A stretch of 64,000 nucleotides of DNA from Hemerocallis citrina (Eukaryota; Streptophyta; Magnoliopsida; Asparagales; Asphodelaceae), in NCBI GenBank assembly GCA_017893485.1, contig CM030362.1, forward strand, positions 262,808,255 through 262,872,254, written 5' to 3'. The notes under the pieces are model-generated. The model saw only the letters and a list, made by a program, of their open reading frames with translations, was not told the origin of the DNA and made no database searches. This document shows, one piece after another, positions 11,600-23,399 of the stretch; within the stretch, counting starts at the first letter, position 1; each line of letters starts with the position of its first letter. A program made the position numbers and the translations under genes.

Positions 11600-12303
11600 T
11601 GATAAGGGTAAAAATTGAACCAAATTGGAACCGTTCAAATCAGGCATGGGTCTCAAAGCTCTCAGGAGTAAAACGGTAAAATCCACTACAAATGGGTTCT
11701 TAAATGGGAATTGGGCCTATTTCAAGCCCAATAGCCGAAAACGGGTCTGTCTTACTGGGTTGTCATAACAACCCAATCTAAATGAGTATATAATTATTTA
11801 AATATGATTTAAACTCATAATTATCCATAAGAGACGGTTTAAAAACCATATATCTTATCATGAGAAGAGTTTTAACTCAATCTCTCCAACAATTCTAATC
11901 TCTTCATGAAGAAGAAGAGATAATCAATTCAATCCAAAAACACCGAAAGTAGAGATAAATCTTTACCTTGAAACTGACCCCCAAAGCACTATAAATGCCC
12001 CTACCTCCACCATAAATAGCTAATCAGTTTTTTGCCAACAAAAACTCTCATATTATTCTTGAGTTCTGACTTGAGCATCAGAGGGTCATCGCCGGGGTCA
12101 ACCCCGGTGTTTCAGACTTTTACACATTAACCAGAGCGATCGTCACCATGAAGATCAGATCCAACAGTGCAAACAAGTCAGATTCAGCAATCAACGTCAA
12201 TTGGAAACAGTCAATATCCGGAAAGTAAAAAATGTCAGCTTTTTATTGTTTTTAAAAGAATTCACAATATCTGTTTGTTTCCACACAGAAATCAGCAGCA
12301 ACT
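11600..12303 (+). mobile_element. Solo LTR, second Tat-like LTR family (704 bp)
   Basis: It starts TGATAAGGGTAAAAATTG and ends CAGCAGCAACT; relatives end CAGCAGCAACA. Flanks are GTAGC (11595-11599) and GCAGC (12304-12308), a five-base duplication with one transition. No internal sequence adjoins it. It shares the GTAAAACGGTAAAA block, the GAGGGTCATCGCCGG block and the terminal segment with 2120-2718 and 33817-34428. Confidence 0.8.
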
Positions 12304-12308
12304 GCAGC

Positions 12309-13120
12309 TAGCTGCCTTTTCACTATGATGGAGTCAGGATTGATCAAAAGCGGAGGCCAAGAGATATATAAAACCTTAAGGATTTGAACCTCAAGGATTA
12401 AATTTGAAGAATATTGTCGACTTGCAGGAGGTGCCAACGTTGTGTTTAGACTCCTATGCCATTAGCAATGTATGTTAGGACTTCTTCGTTACCAAAAGTT
12501 CATTTGGAGTGATATTGTTTTAGATTTTCAGTCCATTCTCTTTTGTTATTAATGGAATATTTATTATTCCATGATTAGAAAAAAAAAACTATATTGATTG
12601 GGAGAAGTTCATAAAACATATGTTAAAAATTTGAGGACTTTAATTATGTTGCATTCCATTAAAGCATCAGAATTATTTAGTGCCTAATTAGTGTAAGGTT
12701 CTAATGAAAATTTTCTTTGATAATTACACAATTCTTTTACAAAATGTAAAGTCTTTTGAGATTTCTACACTCTTTTTGAGTTACATCTAGATTAGTTTGT
12801 TGGAAAACAAATATCCTTGTTAATAGAACATATTAATTAACTTATTAATAGTAGACTTAAGAAAATCCTATCTTATTTAATTACTATATATGTTTATTCA
12901 AGTGTATAGAAAATTAAGCATTTAAGGATAAAATTGGTACAATAATAAAAGTTTCTGGAGTACAACAATAAAAGAATTTTAAATTACATACAAGAGGTAT
13001 GAAATTTAAATAATGCTTGCACAGAAAATGACTTTCTTTAGAGAAAAGGAAAAATATGTACTTGTACACACTACCTTTCATTCATCAGCATCCACAGTAA
13101 CACCTAATAATAATGTCCCA
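12309..13120. other. Intergenic AT-rich sequence
   Basis: No coding signal, repeat boundary or RNA gene was recognised between the solo LTR and the MITE. Confidence 0.5.
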
Positions 13121-13123
13121 TCA

Positions 13124-13748
13124 GAGCATCCACTGTCGTTGGCTAAAAACTCAAAAATTAAAAATAGGTTTAGAAAAACGTACTACAGTCATTTTACTAA
13201 AAACTCAAAAATTAGAATAGATATGCACAGTAGCTTGCTAAACTTAGCAAAGGCTTTAGACAATTGCTAAATATAGGAGACGGAATATGTTTATCCATTT
13301 GACGAAAGGGACGGATGAATATCATCTGTCTAGTTAAATAAAAATTAAAAAAACCGAGAGACGGATGAAGATCCTCCATCTCTCGTCGAAAACAATTTTT
13401 TTAAAAAAAATCACTGAAAATAACCCAAACGGATGATGTTCATCCGTTTGGTGTTTTTTTAATGATTTTAAACAAATTTTTTTTTAAAAAAAAGTCAAAA
13501 CCCACCAGACGGGAGGATGTTCATCAGTTTGGGAGGTTTTTGACTTTTTTTTTGATTTTTTTTTTTATTATTTCATTTAAAATCACCGAATACCCAAACA
13601 ATAGAAAAAAAATAAAAAAATACAAAGATGGATGATGTTCATCCGTCGCTTCTATTTTTAAGATTTGGACGACTGCAGCGTGGTACTTCTATTGCTATTT
13701 CTGTATGCTATATTTAGCAATGGCTTTAGAAAACGAAAGTGGATGCTC
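13124..13748. mobile_element. Tourist-like (PIF/Harbinger-type) MITE with internal hairpins, copy 1
   Basis: The left end is GAGCATCCACTGTCGTT and the right end, reversed, is GAGCATCCACTTTCGTT. Both flanks carry TCA (13121-13123, 13749-13751). A 3-bp duplication of TNA form with GAGCATC-type termini is characteristic of Tourist-like elements. There is no transposase. Internally it holds short hairpins with GACGG/CCGTC-like ends: 13310-13330, 13355-13385, 13425-13451 (12-bp perfect stem, 3-nt loop), about 13505-13530 and 13627-13647. It ends about 90 bp before the putative TATA box of the YABBY gene. Confidence 0.85.
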
Positions 13749-13833
13749 TCACTCATTCATTCATTCAGATCTATCTTACTTTATTCATAATCTCTTCCTA
13801 TAATAATAAGTAAGGTCTATATGATCTTCATCT

Positions 13834-13841
13834 TTATATAT
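13834..13841 (+). promoter_or_regulatory. Putative TATA box of the YABBY gene
   Basis: TTATATAT lies about 265 bp before the start codon and is followed by a long C/T-rich stretch (about 13845-13960), a common plant core-promoter arrangement. Transcription would start near 13865, giving a leader of about 240 nt. This is inferred from sequence only. Confidence 0.5.
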
Positions 13842-14104
13842 CTCAGTCCCTCTTAATATTCCACCCTCTCTCAATATCTACTCTTCCCTTTTCTCTCCCT
13901 TCTCCCCTTTCTCGATCATATCTTTAATTCTCTCTAATTATTTTCTTTTTTCTCGATCTCTTCACCAACTTCAAATTAATTAAAAAAAACAACAGATCCA
14001 AGATTCAATCGACAACATTAAACTAGCCATCAACAAATCAAAATCATCACGTCAAAAAGCTGCTCAATATCCAAAAAAGAATTTTTTTTTTAAAGTATAG
14101 CATA

Positions 14105-14235
14105 ATGTCTTCTTCGCCCCCTGCCTTCTCTTTCAACCACCTTTCTCCTCCTCTTCCTCCTTCGGAGCAGCTCTGCTATGTTCACTGCAACTTTTGCGAC
14201 ACCGTCCTCGCTGTAATATAATTATATCCATTAAT

Positions 14236-14297
<62 letters not shown>

Positions 14298-16000
14298 AGT
14301 TAGCAATTTGTTGTTTCGTTAATCATTTTAAGTTTCTATGAACTTTGTAGGTGAGTGTTCCATGCAGCAGTTTGTTCAAGACAGTGACGGTGAGATGCGG
14401 CCACTGCAACAACCTTCTCTCCGTCAATATGAGAGGCCTGCTATTTCCAGGGGTTAACAATCTTCAGTTTGCTCCTCTGCCACCTCCTCATCACCATAAC
14501 CTTATATTGGTATAACTGATGAAAGTTAACTAATTTTCTGTTTAATTTATTGTTGTTCATCTCTTTATCTTTCTTTCTAATTTGATGGATGGATCAGGAT
14601 GAGCGAACATGCGCACCTCCAAGCTTGTTAATCGACCCAGCCAACCTACACAACAACAACACAACGCCACTGTTGAAGGGAAATCAAGGAGAGAGGCCTC
14701 ACAATGGTGTGTCAAACCGGCGTTAGTGTCAACATATACATACATCATATATCCCTTAATTTTATTCTTTTTCCGCTGTTCTAATTGATGGGTTTTTAAC
14801 CTATTTATTTTGATATATCAAACCCTAATGTAATAACTAACAAGTTTGTCAAATCTAGTAGCATAGCTACCGAAAACCCTTGAATCTCCGATTCTATTAC
14901 AATTGAAATCTTTTCTTTGACTTGTGCCTTTCTTGAGTGTAGAAACTTTTCTTTTTGGGTCTCAACCCCAGAACCTGAATCCAAGAAAAAGGAGAATAAT
15001 TAAAGTAAAAAAAGGATTAAAAAAGAGAAAATGTAAGTGCAAAAAGTTGAAAAGTGAATTGAAGATCAAGTAACTTAGGTGGCTTGTTTTGTGGTCTGGT
15101 CTAGTAATGGAAATATTACTGTGAGCAACAAGCCAACAACTATACTTGGTTCCCTTCTTCTTTCTCCTTGTGTTAATTTATTGTCCATGATTCGGACAAC
15201 AAAAATGTCTAGTTTTCACATTAACTGACGCACAAGAACAGTGTCTATAATTTATATATTCGATAAATTTCTCTGATCCTTTCGCCGGTGTTGCAGCTCT
15301 GGAGAAGCGACAGAGAGTTCCATCTGCATACAATCGCTTCATTAAGTGAGTACTGACTAAATTTATCTGTGCAAGTATATGTTGGGTACTTGATCCTGCT
15401 TGCATCAATCATTTATATTGGGGGGAAGTGAATGTGCGCGTGTAGCTTACGAAGTTATAGGCCTTGTTCAAAAATGAAAACTAAACTTATTTATAAAAAT
15501 TAATATTCCTGTAATCCTAGTTTAAAGAAATTTTTTTATAAAAATTGGTTTATAGGGATGAGATACAGCGCATCAAGGCTGGAAACCCGGATATCACACA
15601 CCGAGAAGCATTCAGCGCTGCTGCAAAGAATGTAAATGATCTTAGTTTCTCTTTCTCTTTCCCTTTCCCTTTCCCTAGCGAGGGTTTTCTTTTTCATGTT
15701 TTCCAAATTTTAGTAATAAACATTTTATATATGAAAATTTTCTTTGCAGTGGGCGCACTTCCCTCATATCCATTTTGGCATGATGCCTGATCAGGGCTTG
15801 AAGAAAAACAACAATTGCCAGCAGGTATCATCGTATCCCCTAACTTCGATACTCTGAAATCATGGTGCCTATATTTTGGGCGTTTGATGTAACATTTAAC
15901 TAATTATAACGTGTTTCTGGAATAGGAAGGAGGAGATGTTCTTCTGAAGGATGGGTTCTATGCCTCGGCTGCAGCAAATGCGGGGGTTACTCCGTTCTAA
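14105..16000 (+). CDS. YAB1: YABBY transcription factor, FIL/YAB1-type, seven exons, 221 aa
   Basis: Exons: 14105-14212, 14351-14509, 14598-14721, 15297-15345, 15556-15631, 15750-15824 and 15926-16000. All introns are GT-AG, the frame stays open and the total is 666 nt including the stop. The protein has the C2C2 zinc finger (C28-x2-C31 and C52-x2-C55, within CNFC...VRCGHC) and the HMG-like YABBY domain (about residues 132-180: [15 protein letters not shown], then [27 protein letters not shown]). The C-terminal GVTPF is typical of the FILAMENTOUS FLOWER/YAB3 group, whose Arabidopsis member is 229 aa. Such proteins act in the nucleus to promote abaxial identity and lateral-organ growth. The exon 3 donor was placed at CGGC/GTTAGT because it restores the conserved NRPLEKRQR; another donor 12 bases upstream would give a shorter linker. 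A hairpin MITE sits in the promoter and a TA microsatellite in intron 1. The gene looks intact. Confidence 0.95.
14240..14294 (+). repeat. (TA)n microsatellite in YABBY intron 1
   Basis: About 27 TA dinucleotides in the first intron, about 55 bases before the exon 2 acceptor. Likely length-variable between individuals. Confidence 0.95.
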
Positions 16001-16628
16001 GTTTCTAGGGTTATCAAATTGATTGCTGCTTCTGTAATGCTATGATCTACTTCTACTTCTACGTACTCATGTGTTTTACTATGTTGAGAGAATCTCTTGA
16101 TAGTGCTTGTTAATTTGTTTCTGTCTAGGGTTTTTATACAGTACTATCTCCTACTGTTTCCTCTTTTCTTCTTTTTTTATTTGGTCTCCTTTTCTTTTTT
16201 CCTGATCTTTTTTCTTTTTTTCTTCGCTTCTTTTTTCACTTTAATGGTTTACATGTCGACTAAAGAGGAGCCAGTAATGTTGAGAAAAGAGGAGGTTTGT
16301 GTCTTGCCTCTTTTCTCGAAAACCTGGCATGAACAGTAAACAGCTCTTTGAAGATTAATGTTTGAAACCCCAACTACTATGTTCTACCATGTTCTACTAC
16401 GTTCTTGAATATATGAATATATTTGATGCAGCTTAATTATATACACAATAGTATGTTTAAGCACAAAAATTAATTTGGGTCTAGAAGGGGGAAAATATGT
16501 AGTACAAATTTTAAAACTAATAAGCTTGTGCTTTTAGCAGTAAATCTATCTATGGTGATGGTGTTATCCTAAGAAAAAGCTATGGACAGAAGTTTGAACT
16601 CAGTTTTGATGACAGTAGTTACCGTTAA
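16001..16628. other. YABBY 3' untranslated region and downstream flank
   Basis: T/C-rich sequence follows the stop codon (about 16130-16250) and then mixed intergenic DNA. No clear polyadenylation signal stands out and no further gene is visible. Confidence 0.5.
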
Positions 16629-16765
16629 GAGCATCCACTATCGTTGTGACCAAAATTTGGGTAAATTTTTTTTATAAATATACAAACGGAAGAACATCAT
16701 CCATCTAATAAAAAAAATTAAATATTTTAATACCCAAAATTTGATAGACGGAAGATCATCGGGGC
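16629..16765 (+). mobile_element. 5' fragment of a hairpin MITE
   Basis: It begins GAGCATCCACTATCGTTGTG after TAA, like the complete copies at 13124, 37175 and 56662. Parts of the hairpins remain (ACGGAAGAACATCATCC, AGACGGAAGATCATC). The right end is missing at the junction with retrotransposon sequence at about 16765. Confidence 0.7.
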
Positions 16766-16774
16766 TTCTCCAAA

Positions 16775-18955
16775 TTATTACGAAATGAGAAGTATATCCG
16801 AGCTTAAGAGACTCTTAGTCCTCAGAACTAAGGAGAACCTTCTTTCGGGAACAAACCAAAGAATATCAATGAAGAACTGCCCAAGAAGTCTCAGAAATAT
16901 GGGTCAGGCTAGCGTCGCCCTCTACCCAACACCTCGCTTCGACAAGTTCACTCATATCAACGCCATCATACCAACACTCCTCATGGAAATTTGCTACAAG
17001 CTCGTGGATGACCTAGAAGAGATCCCCTTCTCGAAAAAAGATCATACCAAGTATTCTCGGGTAAGCAAAACTCTTTCCCGTTGACCCATCAAACAAATTG
17101 TCAGTTGCATTAGGGAGAACTGAGACTTGTTCTCTGGGACCGCTGCTGACATGGCTGACATCTCGGAAGAATTGATTATGCACCGCCTTAGTGTCAATCC
17201 AGATGCCAAAATAGTCCAACAAAAGCGCTGCAAGTTTGCTTATGTCAGGATTAGGTCGAAAAACTCATAGCCACCTGCTTCATTTAAGAAGTTAGCTAAC
17301 CGGAGTGGTTAGCTAATGTAGTCATGGTAAAGAAAGCTAATGATAAGTGAAAATTTTGCATCGATTTCACCGACCTGAATAAAGCGTATCCGAATTATCC
17401 ATTTTCTTTCCCCAGCATTGATGCATTGATTGATGCTACATCTAGGCATAAGCTCCTCAGCTTTATGAATGTCTTCTCGGGATACAATTAAATCTAAATG
17501 TTCCCTCCTAGCATTCCAAAAACATCCTTCATCACTGACCAGGGTCTCTACTGTTACCGAATCATTCCCTTATGGCTGAAGAACACTAGAGCCACTTACC
17601 AGTCATTGGTCAACAAAGTCTTCAAAGAGCAAATCATCCGAAACATGGAAGCCTATGTAGATGATATGCTTGTAAAGAGCCTTAAGAAGGAGAACCATAT
17701 CGCTGACTTCCAAGAAGCTTTCGATTTCTTGTGAAAACACAACATAAGATTGAGCCCCTTGAAGTGCACATTCGTGCTCTTTTCAGGAAAATTCTTGAGG
17801 TTCATTGTTTGTCAGAGGGGAATTGAAGCCATCCAGAGAAGATCCGAGCTATACTTGACATGTCTACCCCGTCCAACAACAAAAAAATTCCAGAGACCCA
17901 CAGGGTGCCTCACCACCATCATACGCTTCCTCTCCAAGTCAGGGGAGAAGTGCTTCCCATTCTTCAAAGTTCTGCAAGGAGAAAAAGGCTTTGAGTGTGG
18001 GGAAGCAGAACAAGAAGCATTTGAACAGCTCAAGGTTTATCTCGTCAATCCTCCACTCTAAAGAAAGCTCGAGCCGGGAGATGTGCTCTACCTCTATCTG
18101 GTTACTTTTGATCAGACCCTCAGTGTCGTCTTGGTGAGAAAAGTTGACAGGATCCAAAGTCAATTTATTATGTGAGCAAAGTTCTTTCATGATGTCGAGC
18201 TTTGTTATCCTAGATGGGGAATATGGCCTATGCTTTGATTATGGTCGCTTGAAAATTCCGCACGCACTACCAAGAACACTCTATCTTAGTTCTCACCGAC
18301 CAACCTCTCAAATAAGTGCTTCACAAGCCAGAGAACTCCAAGCGACTTATGAAGCGGTCCATTGAGTTGAGCCAGCGCGACATCAGCTACTGACCGAGGA
18401 CGGCCATAAAGGCCCAAGCCTTAACTGTATTTATCATCGAAAGCACTATCCCTGATCTCCTCGAGGAAGGATATCAACCCCCAGTTTAGAGTGTCTACGT
18501 CGATGACTCCTCTTGCATTGAAGGGAGTGGGGCTGGGGTCATCCTGTTCGGCCCAAATAAGTTCAACCTCCAGTACTCACTCCGCCTCAACTTCTGAGCC
18601 TCAAACAACGAGGCCAAATATGAGGCGCTGATTGCTGGCCTCCTCTTAGTTCGGAAAGCAGTGACGCGAAAGGTAAAAGTATTCAACGACTCTCAGCCAG
18701 TAGTGAACAAGATCTTAGGAGAATACGAGGCCAGGGATGACCGTATGGTAAAGTACATGCTTGTGTGAAGAAGCTCTTAGCTACATTTCAAGAGGCCGAA
18801 GTCACTTGGATTCCCCGCGAAGAAAATTGGCAAGCAAATGCCCTCTTTAAGCTAGCCTTCTCTTTCTTCGAAGGACTCAATGTGCATACTACAACGGATC
18901 TCACTGCAAACACAATGTATCTCTTTTCGTATCTCAGTGTGACAAATTGATCAAG
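16775..18955 (+). pseudogene. Degenerate Tat-like gag-pol fragment (element B): RT and RNase H
   Basis: A gag C-terminal piece (about 16785-16980, with RFDKFTHINAIIPTLL matching FDKFTLLNASVSAILT in element D) is joined directly to the segment before reverse transcriptase (KLVDDLEEIPFS, then ELIMHRLSV near 17165), so the protease is deleted. RT follows in several frames; the catalytic motif AYVDDML is at 17651-17671. The RT connection (KCTFVLFSGKFL) and RNase H (DDSSCIEGSGAGVILFGP near 18505, NNEAKYEALIAGL near 18605) follow. Many stops and frameshifts. Integrase is absent. The fragment has no LTRs; its right end has a duplicated ~60-bp phrase (CTGCAAACACAATGTATCTC at 18904 and 18965). Confidence 0.85.
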
Positions 18956-19637
18956 AAACACTCCCTGCAAACACAATGTATCTCTTTTCATATCTCAATG
19001 TGCATACTGGAATCAATGTGGTTTTCCCAAGTTTCGTACTTCCACTTGTAGCAGCCGAACAGTCTTTGCATCTTGGCCTAATTGCTTTAGGATTCATATC
19101 AACTGACTGCTTCTTGCTCTGTATTTGAGTCCAAGAAACAATAAGCATGCCCATCTTAAACATCCAAGGAGATAAAAACAATGATTAGTCCAGTATCTGT
19201 AAATGATTTAAGTATGTTTACTGCTACAGTAAACTGTAAATTCTACAAGTATATGGGGCATTGCCATAAATAATCAAATCCCTGTTCCTGATTCCCACTC
19301 TGAATGTGGTGTGGTGTTCACATACAATTAATAAGGATCAGAAACAGTTCAAGTATAGACTGGTCAGATGAGAAACAAAAGAGTACAGATGAAATTAATG
19401 AGAAGGCAAGCTCATAGATAAATTCGGTTGTCTGCTCCTCAACCGTTTTGTCATTGCTTCCCTTGATGTGATGCTAGACTTCAATATCAAGCCCAGATTC
19501 TAAGTATCTCTGTTGGAATGTTTTATGTTGGTGACTTCTTGTTGTTCTTACAGATATTAGTTGATTATGAAAGCTTTTGACCAAAATCTTATCAATGGCT
19601 GGTACTCGGGTTAGTTCATCGGCATGGACAAGGTTTT
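18956..19637. other. Copy 1 of a locally duplicated segment, no intact gene
   Basis: From about 19060 to 19600 this resembles 36715-37170 plus 37762-37900: shared phrases include GGATTCA...CAACTGACTGCTTC, CTGAATGTGGTG(TG)GTGTTCACAT and GATGTGATGCTA...TATCAAGCCCA. On the minus strand of both copies lies a short coding-like stretch (KKQSVDMNPKAIR here, GKQLVVVNPEAVRL in the other). It may be a duplicated 3' end of an unidentified gene. Confidence 0.45.
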
Positions 19638-19645
19638 GCTGTTAC

Positions 19646-19835
19646 CAGGGCCGGCCCTACCCTAGAGGCGGGTAAGGCGGCCGCCTTAGACGTCCGGAGA
19701 TTTCGCAATTTTAGGAGCCCAAATTTAAGCTTCCTTTGTAAATATAGGTACGTATTTTGCGCGTTAAAAAAAATGTTATTAGGGGGCCATTTCGGAAGTT
19801 TGCCTAAGGCCCCGGAGAACCCAGGGCCGGCCCTG
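19646..19835. mobile_element. hAT-type MITE, 190 bp, perfect 8-bp target duplication
   Basis: It starts CAGGGCCGGCCCTACCC and ends AGGGCCGGCCCTG, giving near-perfect terminal inverted repeats. The flanks are GCTGTTAC at 19638-19645 and again at 19836-19843. Eight-base duplications with CAGGG-type ends are characteristic of hAT elements. There is no coding capacity, so it was moved by a transposase supplied elsewhere. Confidence 0.93.
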
Positions 19836-19843
19836 GCTGTTAC

Positions 19844-20260
19844 TTAAACGTAAGCAGGTGCAAACTCGATCCTAAGAAATAGAGATGAGCTACACTATGT
19901 AGAATCCATGATTGTCAAATGAAGAGATATGGATGCTTAAGCAGGCCAAACAGAGTGTTTCTCATAAATCCATGTTTACAGCAGTAACAGACAAAACTTG
20001 CATGTTAAAGTCATTCACTAAAAGAATCTGATCAATCAAAAAAAAAATGAAGAACAATATCTAAGAATTCAAAAAATATATATATAAGAGTGTGTGTAAC
20101 AGACATAGTACTCGGAGCAGAAATAAATGAAAATACAGTAACACTAGTAACACTGTAAAGATAACATGATGGCAGTTAAATCACAGATTATTTCTGAGTT
20201 CAACAAAATAAACTCCCTTTAGTCTTAAAGAGTGGCGTAAAAGCCTTCACTTTTTTTAGA
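19844..20260. other. Non-genic flank left of element C
   Basis: AT-rich DNA without a recognisable gene or repeat. It would be contiguous with 35591 before element C inserted. Confidence 0.5.
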
Positions 20261-20265
20261 AGATC

Positions 20266-20722
20266 TGATGTTGCTGTTTTTCGGGTGTGGGAGCAACAGA
20301 TAGTGAGTTCTATTTATGAGTGAGAAGAACAGTTCTCAGCCGTAGATCTAGATCTTAGGTGAGGTTGGAGAAGTGGATCTGCTGGTGGTCACCTTTGCTG
20401 TTGGCCGCCAGAGTCCTGCACAAAGCCCTGAAACATCGGGAGTTTTTCCAGTGGCGGGCTCTCCGACGATCAAGTCAGCGACTGAAAAATGATATTAGGG
20501 TTTTGGAAGCTAAAAATTCATTACTTGATCACTCTGGATTGGGTCTGGTATTTAAAGGTAGAGAAAGGGAAGCCTAATGAACTTGGTTGACCCTTTCTTG
20601 TGGGCCGGATAGGTGCAGCGGGCCAGCTTGCGGCCCACAGAGCATGCATGCCTGCTATAGTGGATCTATGGATCCTGATGGGATCAGACGACTCATATGT
20701 GCCTAGATTTTTACTCATATCA
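20266..20722 (-). repeat. 3' LTR of element C
   Basis: The minus strand opens TGATATGAGTAAAAATCTAG and ends CAGCAACATCA. It carries a TATA-like region (plus strand GTATTTAAAGG at about 20549). It aligns with 35130-35585 over its length with scattered substitutions, consistent with an old insertion. Confidence 0.92.
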
Positions 20723-20740
20723 TAGGCCCCCCACTCCTGG
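20723..20740 (-). other. Polypurine tract of element C
   Basis: The minus strand reads AGGAGTGGGGGGCCTA directly before the 3' LTR, resembling AGGAGTGGGGAGC before the LTR at 2120. Confidence 0.75.
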
Positions 20741-21009
20741 AGGGTTAGGTGTATCAGTCGTCGATGAGTAGTTCATTCCAGTGGGAAAAAAGTCAATCAG
20801 TGGTGTGCGTAAGGATGAAACTATGCATTTTCTCAAAACGCGATATAATGCGGGTCTCTAACTTCAGGGCGACGAGCTCCAGGGTGACGAGCTTCGGGTT
20901 TCGAGCCCCGAGATCCGGGGCGGCGAGCTTCAGGGTGACGCGCTCCGGGGTCGCAGAGAGTGAAGGAGGTTCTCCATCCCTATCAATCGCGAAGTGGAGG
21001 TTACATCGT

Positions 21010-21540
21010 GTGAAATTCACATCGAGCACCGAGTTGAGGCAAGATTTTCTCGAGGTCCATGCCGAGCGTCAATCGAAGGAAAGACTGTAGGAAATTTCAT
21101 GAGTGGCTAGAGTTCCATGCCGAGCATCGAGCAGAGACGAGATTGTAGGAAACGTTGCGAGGGCTCGAGGTCCATGCCGAGCATCGAGCGGAGACGAGAT
21201 TGTAGGAAACCTCGCGAGGGGCTCGAGGTCCATGCAGAGCGTCGAGCAGAGACGAGATTTTAGGAAATCTCACGAGTGGCTCGAGGTCCATGCCGAGCGT
21301 CGAGCGGAGATGTAATTGTAAGAAATCTCACGAGTGGCTCGAGGTCCATGCCGACCGCTGACCAAATGTGAGATTATAGGAATCACGAGTGGCTAGAGGT
21401 TCATGCTGATCGTCGAGCCGAGGAGAGATTATAGGAAATCTCACGAGTTGCTCGAGGTCCATGCTGAGCGTCGAACGTAGGCGAGATTGTTGGAAATCTC
21501 ATGAGTGGCCCAAGGTCCATGCCAAGCGTCGAGAGGTACA
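21010..21540 (+). repeat. 58-bp tandem repeat array 1 of element C (about nine copies)
   Basis: The phrase GAGGTCCATGCCGAGCGTCG recurs with its CCAT at 21057, 21115, 21172, 21230, 21288, 21346, about 21401, 21459 and 21517, so the period is 58 bp. The second half of the unit reads GATTGTAGGAAATCTCACGAG. The same unit forms array 2 at 29660-30060 in the same orientation. Confidence 0.93.
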
Positions 21541-21720
21541 TACTTGGAAGATTTAGTGGACTAGCTTGTGTTCAACGTGGCTATAGTCGGGGCATGTGCG
21601 TTGCACGTGACTTGGTTGACATCATGGTTGGGGGGATCGAGGAGTCTCTATGTTATCCACCGTTGGATCAAATTGAATGGTCAAGATTGGGTGTGGAAAT
21701 CGATGCACCCCTGAGTCGCT

Positions 21721-21728
21721 TATATATA
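21721..21728 (+). promoter_or_regulatory. Putative TATA box of the antisense gene cassette in element C
   Basis: TATATATA is followed by a C/T-rich leader (CCCTCCCTCTCATTC) and, 136 bases downstream from its start, the ATG at 21857. The arrangement parallels 47857-47864 in element D on the other strand. Inferred, not demonstrated. Confidence 0.55.
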
Positions 21729-23055
21729 CCCTCCCTCTCATTCTTTTCTTTACTTTCTCTCACTTGCTTCAAAATTTCTCTCTCTAGGTTCGGTTCAGGC
21801 ACCGACAACTAGCTTTCCGACGTTCTTTCCGGTAACCAGATTAGTATTTTAATATTATGTCGAGGGTTCGGTACAGTTCTTCGACCTCCACGTCTGGCCG
21901 GGGTGACAACAGTTCTCCTTCTAATGAAGTTTAGCAAGTTTCTTCCGAGTTTGCATCTTGGGAAGAAGTTTAAAAGGTCTACAAGGTCGAGCCCATCCGT
22001 AGTCGAAGGTCCTTTGTGGTGGAGTCGAGTGACTCAGATAAGGAGGCCGAAGAAATGGAGGTGGTCAATGAGGATGAACCAATGGAAGTGGAAGAGGATG
22101 AGGCTGAGGAGGTGGAGGAGGTCGAGGTTAATGATGAGACCAAGGAGAGAGATGGTGGCGAGGATGAGGACGAAGAGCCTGACAATAAAGAAGTAGTAGG
22201 CGAAGGGGGGAGAAGACGAGGGCAATGTTAAGGCGGTTGACCCATCAGAGGGGATTGTGCGTTTGAAGCAATTGGCATCACCCGTCACCCCGAGGGCCCA
22301 TCGTATTCGGGGGAGAAAGCTGAAGTGAGCACTTCCCAGCAGCCCTGGGAGAAAGCTGAAGATTTTGTTCGGTTTGGGGTGCAGCCCTCTTCGTCGAGCC
22401 GTTAAAGGATCAAAGCATACATCATAGAGAGCGTGTTGACAAGCAACGATCTCCCGCTAATATGAGCGAGCTACTTCATTTCCCTGGAATACGAGCTGAT
22501 GATACCGAACCCGGGGCTCCGATCGATGGATAGCTTGGCCCCTTGGTTCTGCATGTTTCCGCTCGATGCCTTCAGCTTAGGGTTGTGGTTACCCTTGCAC
22601 CCATTTTTAAGCAGGTACTGAATTGGGCAGGACTGAATCCGATGCAGTACGACCTTAATTTCTGGAAGCAGCTCGTGTGCTTCATGCTGCTCTGTGAAGA
22701 GAGGGGAGTTCCTCTGAAGTTGAAGTACTTCCGCACTTGCCTCGTAATCAGCTCAGCATGGACGTATAGGGGAGTTTTTTACATCTCACCTCGCCCCCAT
22801 AGACGGGAAGTCCACGGTCACCCAGACTTCATCAAGGAATGGAAATATAAATATTTCATCGTTCAAAGTCAGGTACCTTGGGACATTCTGGCGAACTGGT
22901 CCTTCTACAAGCCTAACAACAAGGCCTCGAAGGAGAAAGACTTTACGAAGAAGGAAAGGGAGGTGTGGATCGGATCATTGTCGATGGGAGTATCGGTTTG
23001 GCGAACGTAACTGAGAGGCACTTAGCGAGGATTGGACTGAGCCCCATCGACCCCT

Positions 23056-23141
23056 GTATGTTTTTCGTTTCCATTTTTCGTCTCTCCTTTTCCCTTCATT
23101 CTCACATTTTGTGTTTTCTTTTGCATCTATGGATGATGCAG
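23056..23141 (+). other. Predicted spliceosomal intron in antisense gene 1 (element C)
   Basis: The donor GTATGTTTTT follows ...LSPIDP and the acceptor is ...GATGATGCAG; 86 bp, T-rich. Element D has an intron at the equivalent place (50010-50080) after ...LSPYVPG. Shared position in two separate copies supports it being real. Confidence 0.65.
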
Positions 23142-23399
23142 AGATTTAGGAGAGGAGGGACTTCTTGGCCTAGAAGAAGGTAGCTGAGCAGCCTAAGCTG
23201 AAGAAGAGGCCCGCCGCTACTGTGTCCAGGGGGACTTCTGAGGTGATGTCCATGAGGTCGAGGGTTTTGGCAGTTTCGGGCACCTCTGGCCTGACCAATG
23301 TGGGGTCGAGCCCGGTAACCTTATGGTTGACGAGATTGTGAAGTCTGGTCTCTCACCCGTCCATCCCGAGGCCAAGGAGATCGTAGGGGAGGAGGGGCT

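Noticed and set aside
21010..21540. CRISPR-like repeats with spacers
   Set aside because: The whole 58-bp period is repeated, with no variable spacer, inside a retrotransposon.
22034..22288. Serine- and leucine-rich minus-strand proteins
   Set aside because: They are shadows of the acidic region of the antisense accessory gene on the plus strand.
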